NCBI GenBank assembly: GCA_023432805.1
Contig: JAEYUG010000038.1
Location: forward strand, 1-62,055
Length of the DNA: 62,055 nt
Source: Bacteroidota bacterium
Lineage (GTDB): Bacteria > Bacteroidota > Ignavibacteria > SZUA-365
Direction: 5' to 3'
A program made the translations under genes and the position numbers. Position 1 is the first letter of the stretch. Each line of letters opens with the position of its first letter. This document shows positions 1 to 8,318 of the stretch, piece after piece. The notes under the pieces were generated by a model, which was given only the letters and a program-made list of their open reading frames with translations, made no database searches and was not told the origin of the DNA.

Positions 1-35
1 CCCCCCGCGCCGCCCACGTCGTTCTCGCATGAGCC

Positions 36-905
36 GTGATTCTGACGCTTGGTGTCGGAAGCGGTTTTCATGGGGCAGGTCCGTTGCGTACCGGTGGCGA
101 CGGGCGGGGGCTTCCGACGATTGGTGCGGCCTTCGTGGCGGAGTCGGGGTTCATGCAATCCGCGCGTGCGCTTCCTTCCCTCCATCCCATCTTCGTGCAG
201 GGCGAGCAGCTCACCTGGGAGGTGAGTTATCTGACGATCAAACTCGGGTCGATCTCCACGAGGGTGCTCGGCATCGACACCGTGCGGGGACGCATCCATG
301 TCCGCGCCGAGTGTCTGATACGATCGTACAAGGGCGTGCCGTTCGTCACGCTGCACACGCTGTTCCAGAGCACGATGAACGATTCGCTCGCGTCGGTCAG
401 CTTCGCCACGCGCGAGCACATTTCGGATACAACCAACAAGTACATCAACTACACCTACGGGCGGCGCTACGACGTGATGTACATCTCCGAGCGTGTCGGC
501 AGCACGCCAGTGCCCGAGAATTACGATACGCTGTCGCTGGACGGCAAGCGCTGGCAGGACGGACTGTCGCTGCTCTTCTTCGCACGCGCTCGTGCGCGCA
601 CGAAGGCACTCGACCATGTGCCCGTCATCATCTATCGCACCAAGGCGACGACGACGATCCACAACACGGTGGCGGTCGACGCGATTGACATCGATGCGGT
701 AAGCTATCCCGTGCGGACGGTCAAGATCGACGGCGACACGGGCTTCACCGGGATCTTCGGATTGACGGGGGGATTCGAGGGATGGTTCAGTGACGATGCC
801 GCGGGCGTGCCGATCAAGGCGAAGATGCATGTCATTCTCGGAAGTGTCACAATCGAACTCATCCGCTGGAAGCGCCCCGGCTGGGGTCCCCCACGCGCAA
901 GCTGA
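36..905 (+). CDS. DUF3108-like periplasmic/secreted protein
   Basis: 289 codons from the GTG at 36. Residues after about 50 (GEQLTWEVSY, then IKLGSISTRV) resemble the start of DUF3108, a family of predicted periplasmic beta-rich proteins of unknown role found in Gram-negative bacteria. The start is uncertain: an in-frame stop lies at 30-32, the first 39 residues do not look like a good signal peptide, and the in-frame ATG at 153 gives a 250-aa form beginning just before the conserved part. The next gene starts 7 bases after the stop, so it is probably co-transcribed. Family call from motif resemblance only; function unknown. Confidence 0.6.
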   Translation: MILTLGVGSGFHGAGPLRTGGDGRGLPTIGAAFVAESGFMQSARALPSLHPIFVQGEQLTWEVSYLTIKLGSISTRVLGIDTVRGRIHVRAECLIRSYKGVPFVTLHTLFQSTMNDSLASVSFATREHISDTTNKYINYTYGRRYDVMYISERVGSTPVPENYDTLSLDGKRWQDGLSLLFFARARARTKALDHVPVIIYRTKATTTIHNTVAVDAIDIDAVSYPVRTVKIDGDTGFTGIFGLTGGFEGWFSDDAAGVPIKAKMHVILGSVTIELIRWKRPGWGPPRAS

Positions 906-912
906 CAACCAC

Positions 913-1485
913 ATGATCCATCCCTACCAGGGCGTCTGGCCCGACATTCATCCCTCGGTGTTTCTCACTCCCGACGTGACCATCCTCGGAGACGTTTCGC
1001 TTGCCGAGGACGTGAACGTCTGGTTTGGCAGTGTGATCCGCGGCGACGTGCATCGCATCCGCATCGGAGCGCGCTCGAACGTGCAGGATCTCTGCATGCT
1101 GCACGTCACCTGGAAGAAGCATGCCCTGACGATCGGCGCCGACGTGACGATCGGCCACAGCGCGGTGCTGCACGGCTGCACGGTGCACGATGCCTGCCTG
1201 ATCGGCATGGGTGCGCGCATTCTCGATGCCGCAGTGATCGAACCGGAATGTCTGGTGGCTGCAGGTGCGGTCGTGGGCGAGCGGGTCGTGGTGCCCGAGG
1301 GACACCTCGTGGCGGGCGTTCCTGCGCGCGTCATTCGTCCCTTGCGCCCGGAGGAACGCGAGAAGATCCGCCAGAGCGCGAAGAACTACCTTCATTACGT
1401 CGACCAGTACCGCACGCATGGTGATCTCGCACGCGGGCTCGATCTCGACGATTTCCTCGCCGCGCGGGCGGCGGGCACGCTCTAG
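913..1485 (+). CDS. gamma-carbonic anhydrase family protein (YrdA/CaiE-like left-handed beta-helix)
   Basis: 190 aa. The repeated hexapeptide pattern (VTILGDVSLAEDVNVWFGS, later IGADVTIGHSAVLHGC) is that of a left-handed parallel beta-helix. The three zinc-ligand histidines of gamma-carbonic anhydrases are at the expected places: His64 (in QDLCMLH), His82 and His87 (GHSAVLH). The acidic loop of the archaeal enzyme Cam is absent, as in YrdA/PaaY relatives, so carbonic anhydrase activity is likely but not certain; many such proteins have unproved substrates. The ATG at 913 was chosen over upstream in-frame codons because it directly precedes the conserved N-terminus (HPYQGVWPDIHPSVF) and falls 7 bases after the preceding stop. 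Confidence 0.85.
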   Translation: MIHPYQGVWPDIHPSVFLTPDVTILGDVSLAEDVNVWFGSVIRGDVHRIRIGARSNVQDLCMLHVTWKKHALTIGADVTIGHSAVLHGCTVHDACLIGMGARILDAAVIEPECLVAAGAVVGERVVVPEGHLVAGVPARVIRPLRPEEREKIRQSAKNYLHYVDQYRTHGDLARGLDLDDFLAARAAGTL

Positions 1486-1524
1486 CAGCGTGCATGCATG
1501 CTGCACCATCCCCCTGATCAAGAC

Positions 1525-2388
1525 ATGGAACTGACCGACAACCGCATGCTCGACGTCATCGTGGCGGCGCTGCGTGAAGACATCGGCCTCGGCGATGTGA
1601 CCACCGAGTGCATTATTCCCACCGACCTTGCCGGAACGGGCATGTTCATCGCGAAGGCGAACGGCATCCTCTCCGGGTTGGATGTTGCGGCAGCGGTGCT
1701 GCATCTGGTTGATGACACGCTTGTGCTCGAGCGGCATCTACGCGACGGCATGCCACTGCTGCGCGGTGCACGGATTGCGACGGTGCGCGGAAGCATCGCG
1801 TCGATGCTGACCGCCGAGCGCACGGCGCTCAACTTCATGCAGCGCATGTCGGGGATCGCAACGATGACGAGTGCGTTTGTGCACCTCTGCGAGGGAACGC
1901 AGGCGGGCATCTACGATACGCGCAAGACGGCGCCGGGTCTGCGGGCCTTCGACAAGCAGGCGGTGCGCGACGGACGCGGACGCAATCACCGTTTCGGACT
2001 CGACGACATGGTGCTGATCAAGGACAATCACGTTGCGGCCGCGGGGGGTGTACGCGAGGCGGTGGAACTGGTGCGGGCGCGGCGCGGATCAGGAACGGAG
2101 CTGAAGGTGGAACTCGAGGTCGATACGATGACGCAACTTGTTGCGGTGCTCGAGTGCGAGGGGATTGACATGATCTTGCTCGACAACTTCATGCTCGACG
2201 AGATGGAAATGGCCGTGCGGCTGATCCGCCAGCGGCGGCCGGAGATTCAGATCGAGGCATCCGGAAATGTGAATGAACAGACAGTGCGTGACATCGCCGG
2301 GACGGGTGTGGACAGGATCTCGATCGGCGCGTTGACGCATTCCGTGCGTGCGCTCGACATTTCGTTCGATGTCGAGATGCTCCCGTGA
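1525..2388 (+). CDS. nadC: nicotinate-nucleotide pyrophosphorylase (quinolinate phosphoribosyltransferase)
   Basis: 287 aa from the ATG at 1525; an in-frame ATG at 1498 adds nine residues (MLHHPPDQD) that look non-coding. NadC converts quinolinate and PRPP to nicotinate mononucleotide, CO2 and PPi in de novo NAD synthesis. Diagnostic stretches are LREDIGLGDVTTE near the start, DTRKTAPGLR, NHRFGLDDMVLIKDNH, KVELEVDT, ILLDNF and EASGNV. In the usual GGG-x-NHR loop this protein reads DGRGRNHR, a small departure at a normally glycine-rich site. The molybdate-linked paralogue ModD is an alternative but no mod genes are near. The gene overlaps the next one by 4 bases (GTGA). Confidence 0.93.
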   Translation: MELTDNRMLDVIVAALREDIGLGDVTTECIIPTDLAGTGMFIAKANGILSGLDVAAAVLHLVDDTLVLERHLRDGMPLLRGARIATVRGSIASMLTAERTALNFMQRMSGIATMTSAFVHLCEGTQAGIYDTRKTAPGLRAFDKQAVRDGRGRNHRFGLDDMVLIKDNHVAAAGGVREAVELVRARRGSGTELKVELEVDTMTQLVAVLECEGIDMILLDNFMLDEMEMAVRLIRQRRPEIQIEASGNVNEQTVRDIAGTGVDRISIGALTHSVRALDISFDVEMLP

Positions 2389-2990
2389 ACGTCGCGCGTG
2401 AAACGCGGCAGTGTGCGGAGTCCGCAGTGTTGAGTGAAGACGTCATCCGAGCGTGCGCGGCCGGTGCGCAACGCAGCGTCATCGATCAGGAGGGATTGCG
2501 CAAGGCGGCGGTGCTGGTGCCGCTGCTGTGTGTGGAAGGGGAGTGGCATGTTCTGCTCACGCGAAGGACGGAGGATCTCGAACACCATCGCGGGCAGATT
2601 TCATTTCCCGGCGGAGTTGCCGAACAGGGGGAGGATCCGATCGAAACGGCTGTGCGCGAAGCGTGGGAGGAGATCGGGCTGGCCCGTGATTGCATCGAGA
2701 CGCTGTGTCTGATCGACGACCGCTGGACGCCTTCGGGGTTCTGCATCACGCCCGTACTGGCATTCGTACGCGGGCTGGACGAACTTGCGGCGAATCCCGC
2801 CGAGGTGTCGCGGATCTTCACCGTCCCGCTTGCCGTCTTCGCCGACGAGCAGAACGCCGTGGTCCGCACGGTGTCGGTGAACGGCTTCACCCGGAACGTG
2901 TACTACTACGAGTTTGACGGGGAGACCATCTGGGGGGCGACGGCCTTCATCATCCGCGACACGTTGCGTCTGCTCGGTCTGCTCGCATGA
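2385..2990 (+). CDS. Nudix hydrolase, CoA pyrophosphatase (NudL/YeaB) type
   Basis: 201 aa from the GTG at 2385, overlapping the nadC stop by 4 bases. The Nudix box is complete: GVAEQGE, seven residues, then REAWEEIGL. Just upstream is the UPF0035 signature of CoA-cleaving Nudix enzymes, RRTEDLEHHRGQISFPGG (family form L-x-x-H-x-GQ-hydrophobic-x-FPGG). Such enzymes split CoA or acyl-CoA into phosphopantetheine derivatives and 3',5'-ADP. Substrate is inferred from the signature. Coupling with nadC suggests nucleotide-cofactor housekeeping. Confidence 0.85.
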   Translation: MNVARETRQCAESAVLSEDVIRACAAGAQRSVIDQEGLRKAAVLVPLLCVEGEWHVLLTRRTEDLEHHRGQISFPGGVAEQGEDPIETAVREAWEEIGLARDCIETLCLIDDRWTPSGFCITPVLAFVRGLDELAANPAEVSRIFTVPLAVFADEQNAVVRTVSVNGFTRNVYYYEFDGETIWGATAFIIRDTLRLLGLLA

Positions 2991-3004
2991 TGTGAGGACG
3001 GGTG

Positions 3005-3026
3005 CTCCGGTCCGTTCGGACCGGGG
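3005..3026. terminator. bidirectional hairpin between converging genes
   Basis: CCGGTCC (3007-3013), loop GTTC, GGACCGG (3018-3024), extended by a G-T and a C-G pair on the outside. It sits between the stop of the Nudix gene (plus) and the stop of the EVE gene (minus). No strong T-tract on either side, so termination strength is uncertain. Confidence 0.6.
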
Positions 3027-3057
3027 CGCAGACGTCCATCTCCTTTCAGGCGAATGT

Positions 3058-3567
3058 TCAGCGGAGCAGGGGCGAGGTCACGGGTGCTCCCGATGTGCCG
3101 CGTGCGGTGACGATGCGCCATTCATCGGCGGTGACGGGTGTGATCGAGAGACGGCTGCCCTTGCGGAGCAGTTCCATGTTTTCGAGTCCCGGTGTCGATC
3201 GCAGCTCCGAGATGCTGATCGGCGCTGCGAAGTGATCGACGTAGCGAATGTCCACCATATACCAGCGGGGATTGGCGGGGTCGGCTTTCGGATCGAAGTA
3301 CGTGTGCCCGATTTCAAACTGGTAGCGGTCGGGGTATCCGGCACGGACGACTTCCGCACGACCGACCACGGCGGGAGGCTCGGTGTTGCTGTGGTAGAAG
3401 AGGACGCCATCACCGACGGTGATTTCATCCCGCAGATAATTGCGGACCTGATAATTCCGCACGCCCTCCCAGCTCGTCGTCTGGTCGGGGGCGGCTGCAA
3501 GATCGTCGATGCTGAACACCGAGGGTTCGACCTTGAATAGCCAGAAGCGTTGGACGCGTGATGCCAT
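3058..3567 (-). CDS. EVE domain-containing protein
   Basis: 169 aa. The sequence WLFKVEPSVFSIDDL, then SWEGVRNYQVRNYLRD and VGDGVLFYHSN is typical of stand-alone EVE (PUA-like fold) proteins, which bind modified bases in DNA or RNA; the ligand here is unknown. The ATG at 3567 is chosen because GGAG sits 5 bases upstream and a TTG-N21-TACATTG promoter lies just before it (3631 to 3601 on the minus strand), which excludes the longer frame starting at 3672. It is a monocistronic gene, divergent from the HAD gene and convergent with the Nudix gene. Confidence 0.9.
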   Translation of the reverse strand: MASRVQRFWLFKVEPSVFSIDDLAAAPDQTTSWEGVRNYQVRNYLRDEITVGDGVLFYHSNTEPPAVVGRAEVVRAGYPDRYQFEIGHTYFDPKADPANPRWYMVDIRYVDHFAAPISISELRSTPGLENMELLRKGSRLSITPVTADEWRIVTARGTSGAPVTSPLLR

Positions 3568-3600
3568 CGTGTCTCCGGAGCGGGTGAACGCACTGCGCTG

Positions 3601-3631
3601 CAATGTACACCGCGTCCATCCTCCCGGGCAA
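3601..3631 (-). promoter_or_regulatory. promoter of the EVE gene (Bacteroidota type)
   Basis: On the minus strand TTG (3631-3629), 21 bases, then TACATTG (3607-3601). This fits the Bacteroidota pattern TTG-N19..21-TAnnTTTG and puts the transcript start about 25 bases before the ATG at 3567. Confidence 0.55.
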
Positions 3632-3658
3632 TTGCAGAGGCGGCGGACGCCGTTTGGA

Positions 3659-3690
3659 TTGGTTCGGGGCATGGAAAATTGCTACATTAC
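3659..3690 (+). promoter_or_regulatory. promoter of the HAD gene
   Basis: TTG at 3659-3661, 21 bases, TACATTAC at 3683-3690. It would start transcription near 3695, so the ATG at 3679 would be outside the message and the ATG at 3703 is the likely start. Confidence 0.45.
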
Positions 3691-3702
3691 AACTTGTTTT
3701 CA

Positions 3703-4383
3703 ATGTCACCACCAGTGCTCACGTCGACCTCGACCATCCCGGATTTCCCAGCATTTCCAGCCGTGCCGATCACGGCTGTCATGTTCGATCTCGGCAATGT
3801 GCTGCTGCATTTCGACCACCGTCTGATTGCGTCGAATCTGTTACGGCTTGCGCCGGATGCGGCACTTCCCGACGATGACTCGACGTGGCGGCGGTTGATC
3901 CATGCAGCGGAAACGGGTGCGCTCGCAGCCGAGGACTTTCTTGATGCGTTCACGCGCGTGCTCGGAGTAGAAGGACGTGTCTCGCATGCGGACCTCGCCA
4001 ACGCCTGGTGCGACATGTTCTGGCGCAACGACGACATCCTTCCCGTTGTGGAGGGACTGCGCGGTCGTGTGCGCCTTCTGCTCGTCTCGAACACGAACGC
4101 GTTGCATCTTGCCTTCATCCGCGAACGTTTCGCCGACGTGCTCGCACCGTTTGACGTCGAGGTGTATTCCCATCTGGAGCAGGCGGCGAAGCCCGATCCC
4201 GTCGTATTCCGGCGGGCGCTGGAGCGGGCAGGTGTTTCCCCCGCATCCTGCCTGTATTTCGACGACATCCGCATGCACGTGCATGCGGCAACAGAACTCG
4301 GCATCCACGCGTATCAATTCGTGTCGAACGCCGGTGTGCGCGATGTGCTCGCCGCACATGCGCTGCCTGCGCGCGGCGTCTGA
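3703..4383 (+). CDS. HAD-superfamily phosphatase (YihX-like, subfamily IA)
   Basis: 226 aa from the ATG at 3703 (an in-frame ATG at 3679 lies within the probable promoter). HAD motif I is FDLGNVLLHFD, the form seen in YihX-type sugar phosphatases where the nucleophile Asp is kept and the second Asp is moved; motif II is LLVSNTN, motif III the Lys of AAKPDPVVF, motif IV YFDDI. About 25 variable residues precede motif I. Probably a small-molecule phosphatase; substrate unknown. The tlpA-like gene follows after 37 bases. Confidence 0.8.
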   Translation: MSPPVLTSTSTIPDFPAFPAVPITAVMFDLGNVLLHFDHRLIASNLLRLAPDAALPDDDSTWRRLIHAAETGALAAEDFLDAFTRVLGVEGRVSHADLANAWCDMFWRNDDILPVVEGLRGRVRLLLVSNTNALHLAFIRERFADVLAPFDVEVYSHLEQAAKPDPVVFRRALERAGVSPASCLYFDDIRMHVHAATELGIHAYQFVSNAGVRDVLAAHALPARGV

Positions 4384-4420
4384 CAGGACTGATACCACAA
4401 TCCATATTCGGAGTCGTTTC

Positions 4421-4939
4421 ATGAAGACAGTCACCTTGCTCGCCGTCCTCCTCGTCGCGGGCACGATGCAACTCGTTGCTCAGGATCTCACCAATGTCGA
4501 TTTCCACCTCCGCGACATCGAAGGGAAGGATCAGTCCTTCCAGAAGTTCCTCAAAGAGGTGCGCGGGTCTGAGGCCACACCGCGCAAGGGTGTGGTCATC
4601 ATCAGTTTCTGGGCGCTGTGGTGCAATCCCTGCAAACAGGAGATGCAGGCGCTCAAGGCCACCTACGAGAAGTACGCATCCAGGAACCTGCATTATCTGG
4701 CAATCAACACCGACAATCCCCGCAGCCTCGCCAAAGTCGATGCATGGGTGAAGTCGCAGAAGCTACCGTACCGATTCTGGTTGGATCCGAATTCGGAGGT
4801 GTTCAAGAAGTTGAACGGTCAGAGCATGCCCTATTCACTCATCGTCGATTCGGACGGCAAGCTCATCGCCAAGCGTGTTGGTTTCATCGCCGGGGATGAG
4901 AAGGAAATCGAGGAAGACATCCGCAAGATTCTGGAGTGA
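4421..4939 (+). CDS. TlpA-like secreted thioredoxin-fold protein
   Basis: 172 aa with a clear signal peptide (MKTVTLLAVLLVAGTMQLVAQ). The thioredoxin active site is ALWCNPCKQE, and SMPYSLIVD supplies the cis-proline region, so it is probably a periplasmic thiol:disulfide reductase of the TlpA/ResA class. The ATG at 4421 follows directly from the signal peptide. The next gene, an outer-membrane DUF6029 protein, begins 2 bases after the stop and uses a Shine-Dalgarno located inside the end of this gene; the two are surely co-expressed and may act on the same envelope process. Confidence 0.88.
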   Translation: MKTVTLLAVLLVAGTMQLVAQDLTNVDFHLRDIEGKDQSFQKFLKEVRGSEATPRKGVVIISFWALWCNPCKQEMQALKATYEKYASRNLHYLAINTDNPRSLAKVDAWVKSQKLPYRFWLDPNSEVFKKLNGQSMPYSLIVDSDGKLIAKRVGFIAGDEKEIEEDIRKILE

Positions 4940-4941
4940 GC

Positions 4942-6564
4942 ATGCGCATCGGTGCCCGTTTTCTCTGTGTGACGCTGTTGGTCGCTGCCACCGGCACGGC
5001 CACAGCGCAGGTGCAGTATTCTGTCGGCAATTACATGCGCTATGGCAACGGGACGCAGATTGTCGGCGGGCAGGAACAGTTCAAGGAGTACTTCGAGAAT
5101 CAGACGAATGTGCGTCTGTTCTGGAACGATTTCACGGTCGGATTTCAGTATCTGTATGACGATCCGCCGGAATTCGGTCCCAATTGGCAGGGCATGCGCA
5201 AGCGCTACGTCGAATTTGCGCGCGACGGCATCGAACTGCGGGCTGGCGATTTCTTCACGCTGTTCGGCAAAGGATTGGCCATGAACCTGTTCGAAAACCG
5301 CGGTATCAACTACGATACCGGGCTTGACGGTCTGCGTGGCATCTATCGCAACGACTACCTGACCGGGATTGCCGCTGCCGGAACGATGCGGTACTACGAT
5401 CTTATCAACTCGAATCGCATCGAGACGTATTCAGTCAAGAGTGCTCATGCGGAAGTGCGTCCCATCGACTGGATCCGTCTCGGTGGGAGCCTAGTCAGCG
5501 CGACGGGAGAGCTTCCGTCGCCTTTCGGCATCGATCACGTGCGTGCCGATATCCGCGAGGGAATGGTCACGTTGAAGGGTCTGGGTTTCGAGGTGTTCGC
5601 CGGATACGCCCACAAGCGTTCGTCCGGTCTGCGTCCCGGACCGGGAACCACGGTCAATGTGTTCGAGCGTGACGGTGAGGGCATGTACGGGAGCGTTGCG
5701 TACACGAGCGAGATCGGTCTGGGTGTGACCTTCGAGTACAAGGACTACTCGTTCGATCCCGTCGATCCCGGTGAGCGGACGGATGTCAACCGGCCGACTC
5801 GCATGCTGCCAATGCAGAATCCCCCGATCGTGCACAAGGAGCATTCGTTCTACCTGCTGTCGCGGAATCCCCACATCATCGATTTCAACGATGAGAAGGG
5901 TATGCAGCTCGACGTGTTTTATTCACTCACTCCTGCAATCACGATCAACCTGAATGGTTCGGTTGCCAGTCGTCAGAACGTGTATGTGATGAGATCCGAC
6001 GGCAGTTTTGCCAGCACCAGCGGCGATATGGGAACCCTGCTTTCACTCGACGAGAAGTACTCGCCATGGCATGAGCTCTATGCCGACGTCGAGTGGTACT
6101 TCGACGGACAGTCCTATCTTCGTGCCGCGTTCAATTATCGCAACGAATCACCCTATGACGAATACGTGAAGAAGGCGAAGCACCAGACAAGCACGACGCT
6201 TCCGGTGCTGATCGAATACGTACTCGACGACGAGTGGAGCGTGACCGGACAGTTCGAATATCAGCAGTACCATGACTCGACCGTTCCATCGAATCCTGAT
6301 TGGGACAACGTCTACGTTGCATTGACCCTCTCGAAGTCGCCGACGCTTGCAGCGACCGTCCGCATGGAGGCCACCACCGACGAGACGGATCCCTCGGGCA
6401 AGAAATTCTGGGCGGCAGGCGAACTGTCGTACCGTATCAAGAACAGCCATACGGCCACGATCAGCTACGGAAGCGAACGTGGGGGTCTGGTCTGTTCCAG
6501 CGGCATCTGCCGCGTCGTCAATCCGTTCGACGGCGTCCGGTTGTCGTTGCTCACCCAGCTTTAA
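4942..6564 (+). CDS. DUF6029-like outer-membrane beta-barrel protein
   Basis: 540 aa. Signal peptide MRIGARFLCVTLLVAATGTATAQ, then a barrel-like alternation of aromatic and polar residues to the C-terminus (VRLSLLTQL). The N-terminal part, with GNYMRYGNGTQ, ELRAGDFFTLFGKGLAMNLFENRGINYD and a DGLRG stretch, matches my memory of DUF6029, a Bacteroidota outer-membrane family often encoded next to a TlpA-like protein as here. Function unknown. ATG 4942 is preceded by GGAG (4933-4936) at a 5-base spacing; the GTG at 4936 would lie inside that site. Confidence 0.75.
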   Translation: MRIGARFLCVTLLVAATGTATAQVQYSVGNYMRYGNGTQIVGGQEQFKEYFENQTNVRLFWNDFTVGFQYLYDDPPEFGPNWQGMRKRYVEFARDGIELRAGDFFTLFGKGLAMNLFENRGINYDTGLDGLRGIYRNDYLTGIAAAGTMRYYDLINSNRIETYSVKSAHAEVRPIDWIRLGGSLVSATGELPSPFGIDHVRADIREGMVTLKGLGFEVFAGYAHKRSSGLRPGPGTTVNVFERDGEGMYGSVAYTSEIGLGVTFEYKDYSFDPVDPGERTDVNRPTRMLPMQNPPIVHKEHSFYLLSRNPHIIDFNDEKGMQLDVFYSLTPAITINLNGSVASRQNVYVMRSDGSFASTSGDMGTLLSLDEKYSPWHELYADVEWYFDGQSYLRAAFNYRNESPYDEYVKKAKHQTSTTLPVLIEYVLDDEWSVTGQFEYQQYHDSTVPSNPDWDNVYVALTLSKSPTLAATVRMEATTDETDPSGKKFWAAGELSYRIKNSHTATISYGSERGGLVCSSGICRVVNPFDGVRLSLLTQL

Positions 6565-6619
6565 TCCGCACGGAATCAGCACGCGCGCACGACGCGCATG
6601 CTGTCGACCGTGCAGTACG

Positions 6620-6639
6620 ATCGCGCGCATGCGCGCGAT
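6620..6639 (+). promoter_or_regulatory. 20-base perfect palindrome abutting the RNase G ribosome-binding site
   Basis: ATCGCGCGCATGCGCGCGAT is its own reverse complement. In RNA it folds as an 8-bp GC-rich stem with a CATG loop. It ends one base before the GGAG (6640-6643) that serves the ATG at 6649. It may be a translation-control hairpin or an operator; no function is proved. Confidence 0.5.
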
Positions 6640-6648
6640 GGAGAATAC

Positions 6649-8247
6649 ATGTCAAAGGAAATTATCATCAATGCGGCAGCCAATCAGCACCGCATTGCCA
6701 TTACCGAAGAGGGGAGACTTGCCGAGCTGTTCGTCGAAAGCGACGAACGTGCACGCATGGTGGGCGACATCTTTCTCGGGACGGTCGCGAAGGTCATGCC
6801 TGGCATCCAGGCCTGTTTTGTCGACATCGGACTCGAACAGGACGCCTTCCTCCACTACTCGGATATCAGCAAGGCCTTCCGCGATACCGATACATCGGAC
6901 AGCGATCACCGGCATCCACACATGATGCCCGATGTGGAGGCGGACGGTGATCAGAAGTCCGACGACAAGAGGGGCGGGGACAAGAAGGACCGTCGTCGTC
7001 GTCCCCCGCGTCATTCGGGGCGCATCCGTCTGCAGCGTGGCCAGGAAATCGTTGTGCAGATCTTCAAGGAGCCTGTGGGAACCAAGGGGGTGCGTGTCAC
7101 GTCGGAGATCTCCCTGCCTGGTCGTTTCATCGTGCTCATGCCCTTCGACAGCATGATCGGTGTTTCGCGCAAGATCTCGAATTTCAAGGAAAAGCGTCGA
7201 TTGCGCCGGATCGCCCAGTCGATTCTGCCTCCTGGATTCGGTGTGATCATCCGTACGGTCGCACAGGGGCGCGATGAGGAAGTGCTGCGTGACGATCTGA
7301 TTTCGCTCGTCGAGGCGTGGCGGGACGTCGAACGCACGATTCGCAAGTCGAAGGCACCCGCGCTGGTGTACAAGGATATGAACGCGACCTCGAGCGTGAT
7401 TCGCGACTTGTTCAGTGAAGATGTCACGCGTGTGGCTGTCGACACCCGTTCCATGTATCAGGAAATCCGCAGTTACGTGAATCTCGTTGCACCGCACAAG
7501 GTCGATGCGATCGAGTACTGGCGGGGCAATGTGCCCATCTTCGACAAGTACGAGATCGAGAAGCAGATCGAGCAGTCCATGCACCGCAAGGTCTGGCTCA
7601 AGAGCGGTGGCTACCTGATCATCGAGCATACCGAAGCAATGAAGGTGATCGATGTCAACAGCGGCCGCTTTGCGGGCAAGGCCGACCAGGAGGCGAACAA
7701 CCTGCGCACAAATCTCGAGGCCGCTCGTGAAATCGCTCGGCAGGTGCGTTTGCGCGATCTGGGCGGCATCATCGTGATCGACTTCATCGACATGGAGAGC
7801 GACGATTACAACCGCAAACTCTACGAGGAGATGCGCAAGGAAATGCGCCGCGACCGCGCCAAATACACGATTCTTCCCGTGAGTGACTTCGGTCTCATGC
7901 AGATCACCCGGCAGCGTGTGCGCGAGAGCGTGCAGATGTCGTTCAGCGAAGACTGCCCCACCTGCCAGGGTCTGGGCATGGTGCAGTCGAAGACCTCCGT
8001 GCTGACCATCATGGAGCGGTGGCTGCGTCGTTTCCGTCTCGAATCAAAGGAGGTGCGATTGCAGCTCACGATCCATCCCGCACTTGCAGCCTTTCTGACC
8101 GAAGGTGAATCGTCGCACCTCATGCGGCTCATGTTACAGTTCTTCGTGCGCATCAAGGTCACGACCGATCCGAACATGCCCGTCGACGCCTTCCGCTTTG
8201 TTTCGACACGTCGTGCGATGGACATCACCTCCCGCTACCTCGCGTAA
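6649..8247 (+). CDS. rng: ribonuclease G/E family endoribonuclease
   Basis: 532 aa. An endoribonuclease for 5'-monophosphorylated RNA involved in rRNA maturation and mRNA decay. The N-terminal S1 region (VGDIFLGTVAKVMPGIQACFVDIG) is split by a low-complexity charged insert at about residues 79-124, followed by the rest of the S1 fold. Catalytic aspartates are Asp335 (KVIDVNSGRFAG) and Asp378 (IIVIDFIDM); the zinc-link Cys pair is C436-x-x-C439 (DCPTCQGLG). The ATG at 6649 has GGAG at 5 bases. No C-terminal degradosome scaffold is present, so it is RNase G sized. It precedes dnaN with a separate promoter between them. Confidence 0.93.
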   Translation: MSKEIIINAAANQHRIAITEEGRLAELFVESDERARMVGDIFLGTVAKVMPGIQACFVDIGLEQDAFLHYSDISKAFRDTDTSDSDHRHPHMMPDVEADGDQKSDDKRGGDKKDRRRRPPRHSGRIRLQRGQEIVVQIFKEPVGTKGVRVTSEISLPGRFIVLMPFDSMIGVSRKISNFKEKRRLRRIAQSILPPGFGVIIRTVAQGRDEEVLRDDLISLVEAWRDVERTIRKSKAPALVYKDMNATSSVIRDLFSEDVTRVAVDTRSMYQEIRSYVNLVAPHKVDAIEYWRGNVPIFDKYEIEKQIEQSMHRKVWLKSGGYLIIEHTEAMKVIDVNSGRFAGKADQEANNLRTNLEAAREIARQVRLRDLGGIIVIDFIDMESDDYNRKLYEEMRKEMRRDRAKYTILPVSDFGLMQITRQRVRESVQMSFSEDCPTCQGLGMVQSKTSVLTIMERWLRRFRLESKEVRLQLTIHPALAAFLTEGESSHLMRLMLQFFVRIKVTTDPNMPVDAFRFVSTRRAMDITSRYLA

Positions 8248-8250
8248 TCC

Positions 8251-8280
8251 TTCGATCTGAGGGCGGCTTTCGGTATATTG
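8251..8280 (+). promoter_or_regulatory. probable dnaN promoter
   Basis: TTC (one base off TTG) at 8251-8253, 20 bases, TATATTG at 8274-8280, starting just after the rng stop. It would give a leader of about 30 bases before the dnaN ATG. Confidence 0.45.
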
Positions 8281-8318
8281 TGGAACTGAACACGAAACTC
8301 ACGTCAACAGAGGTTTCC

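Noticed and set aside
3..32. Possible end of an upstream gene (stop TGA at 30-32)
   Set aside because: Only nine codons are visible (ending HVVLA), too few to support a call.
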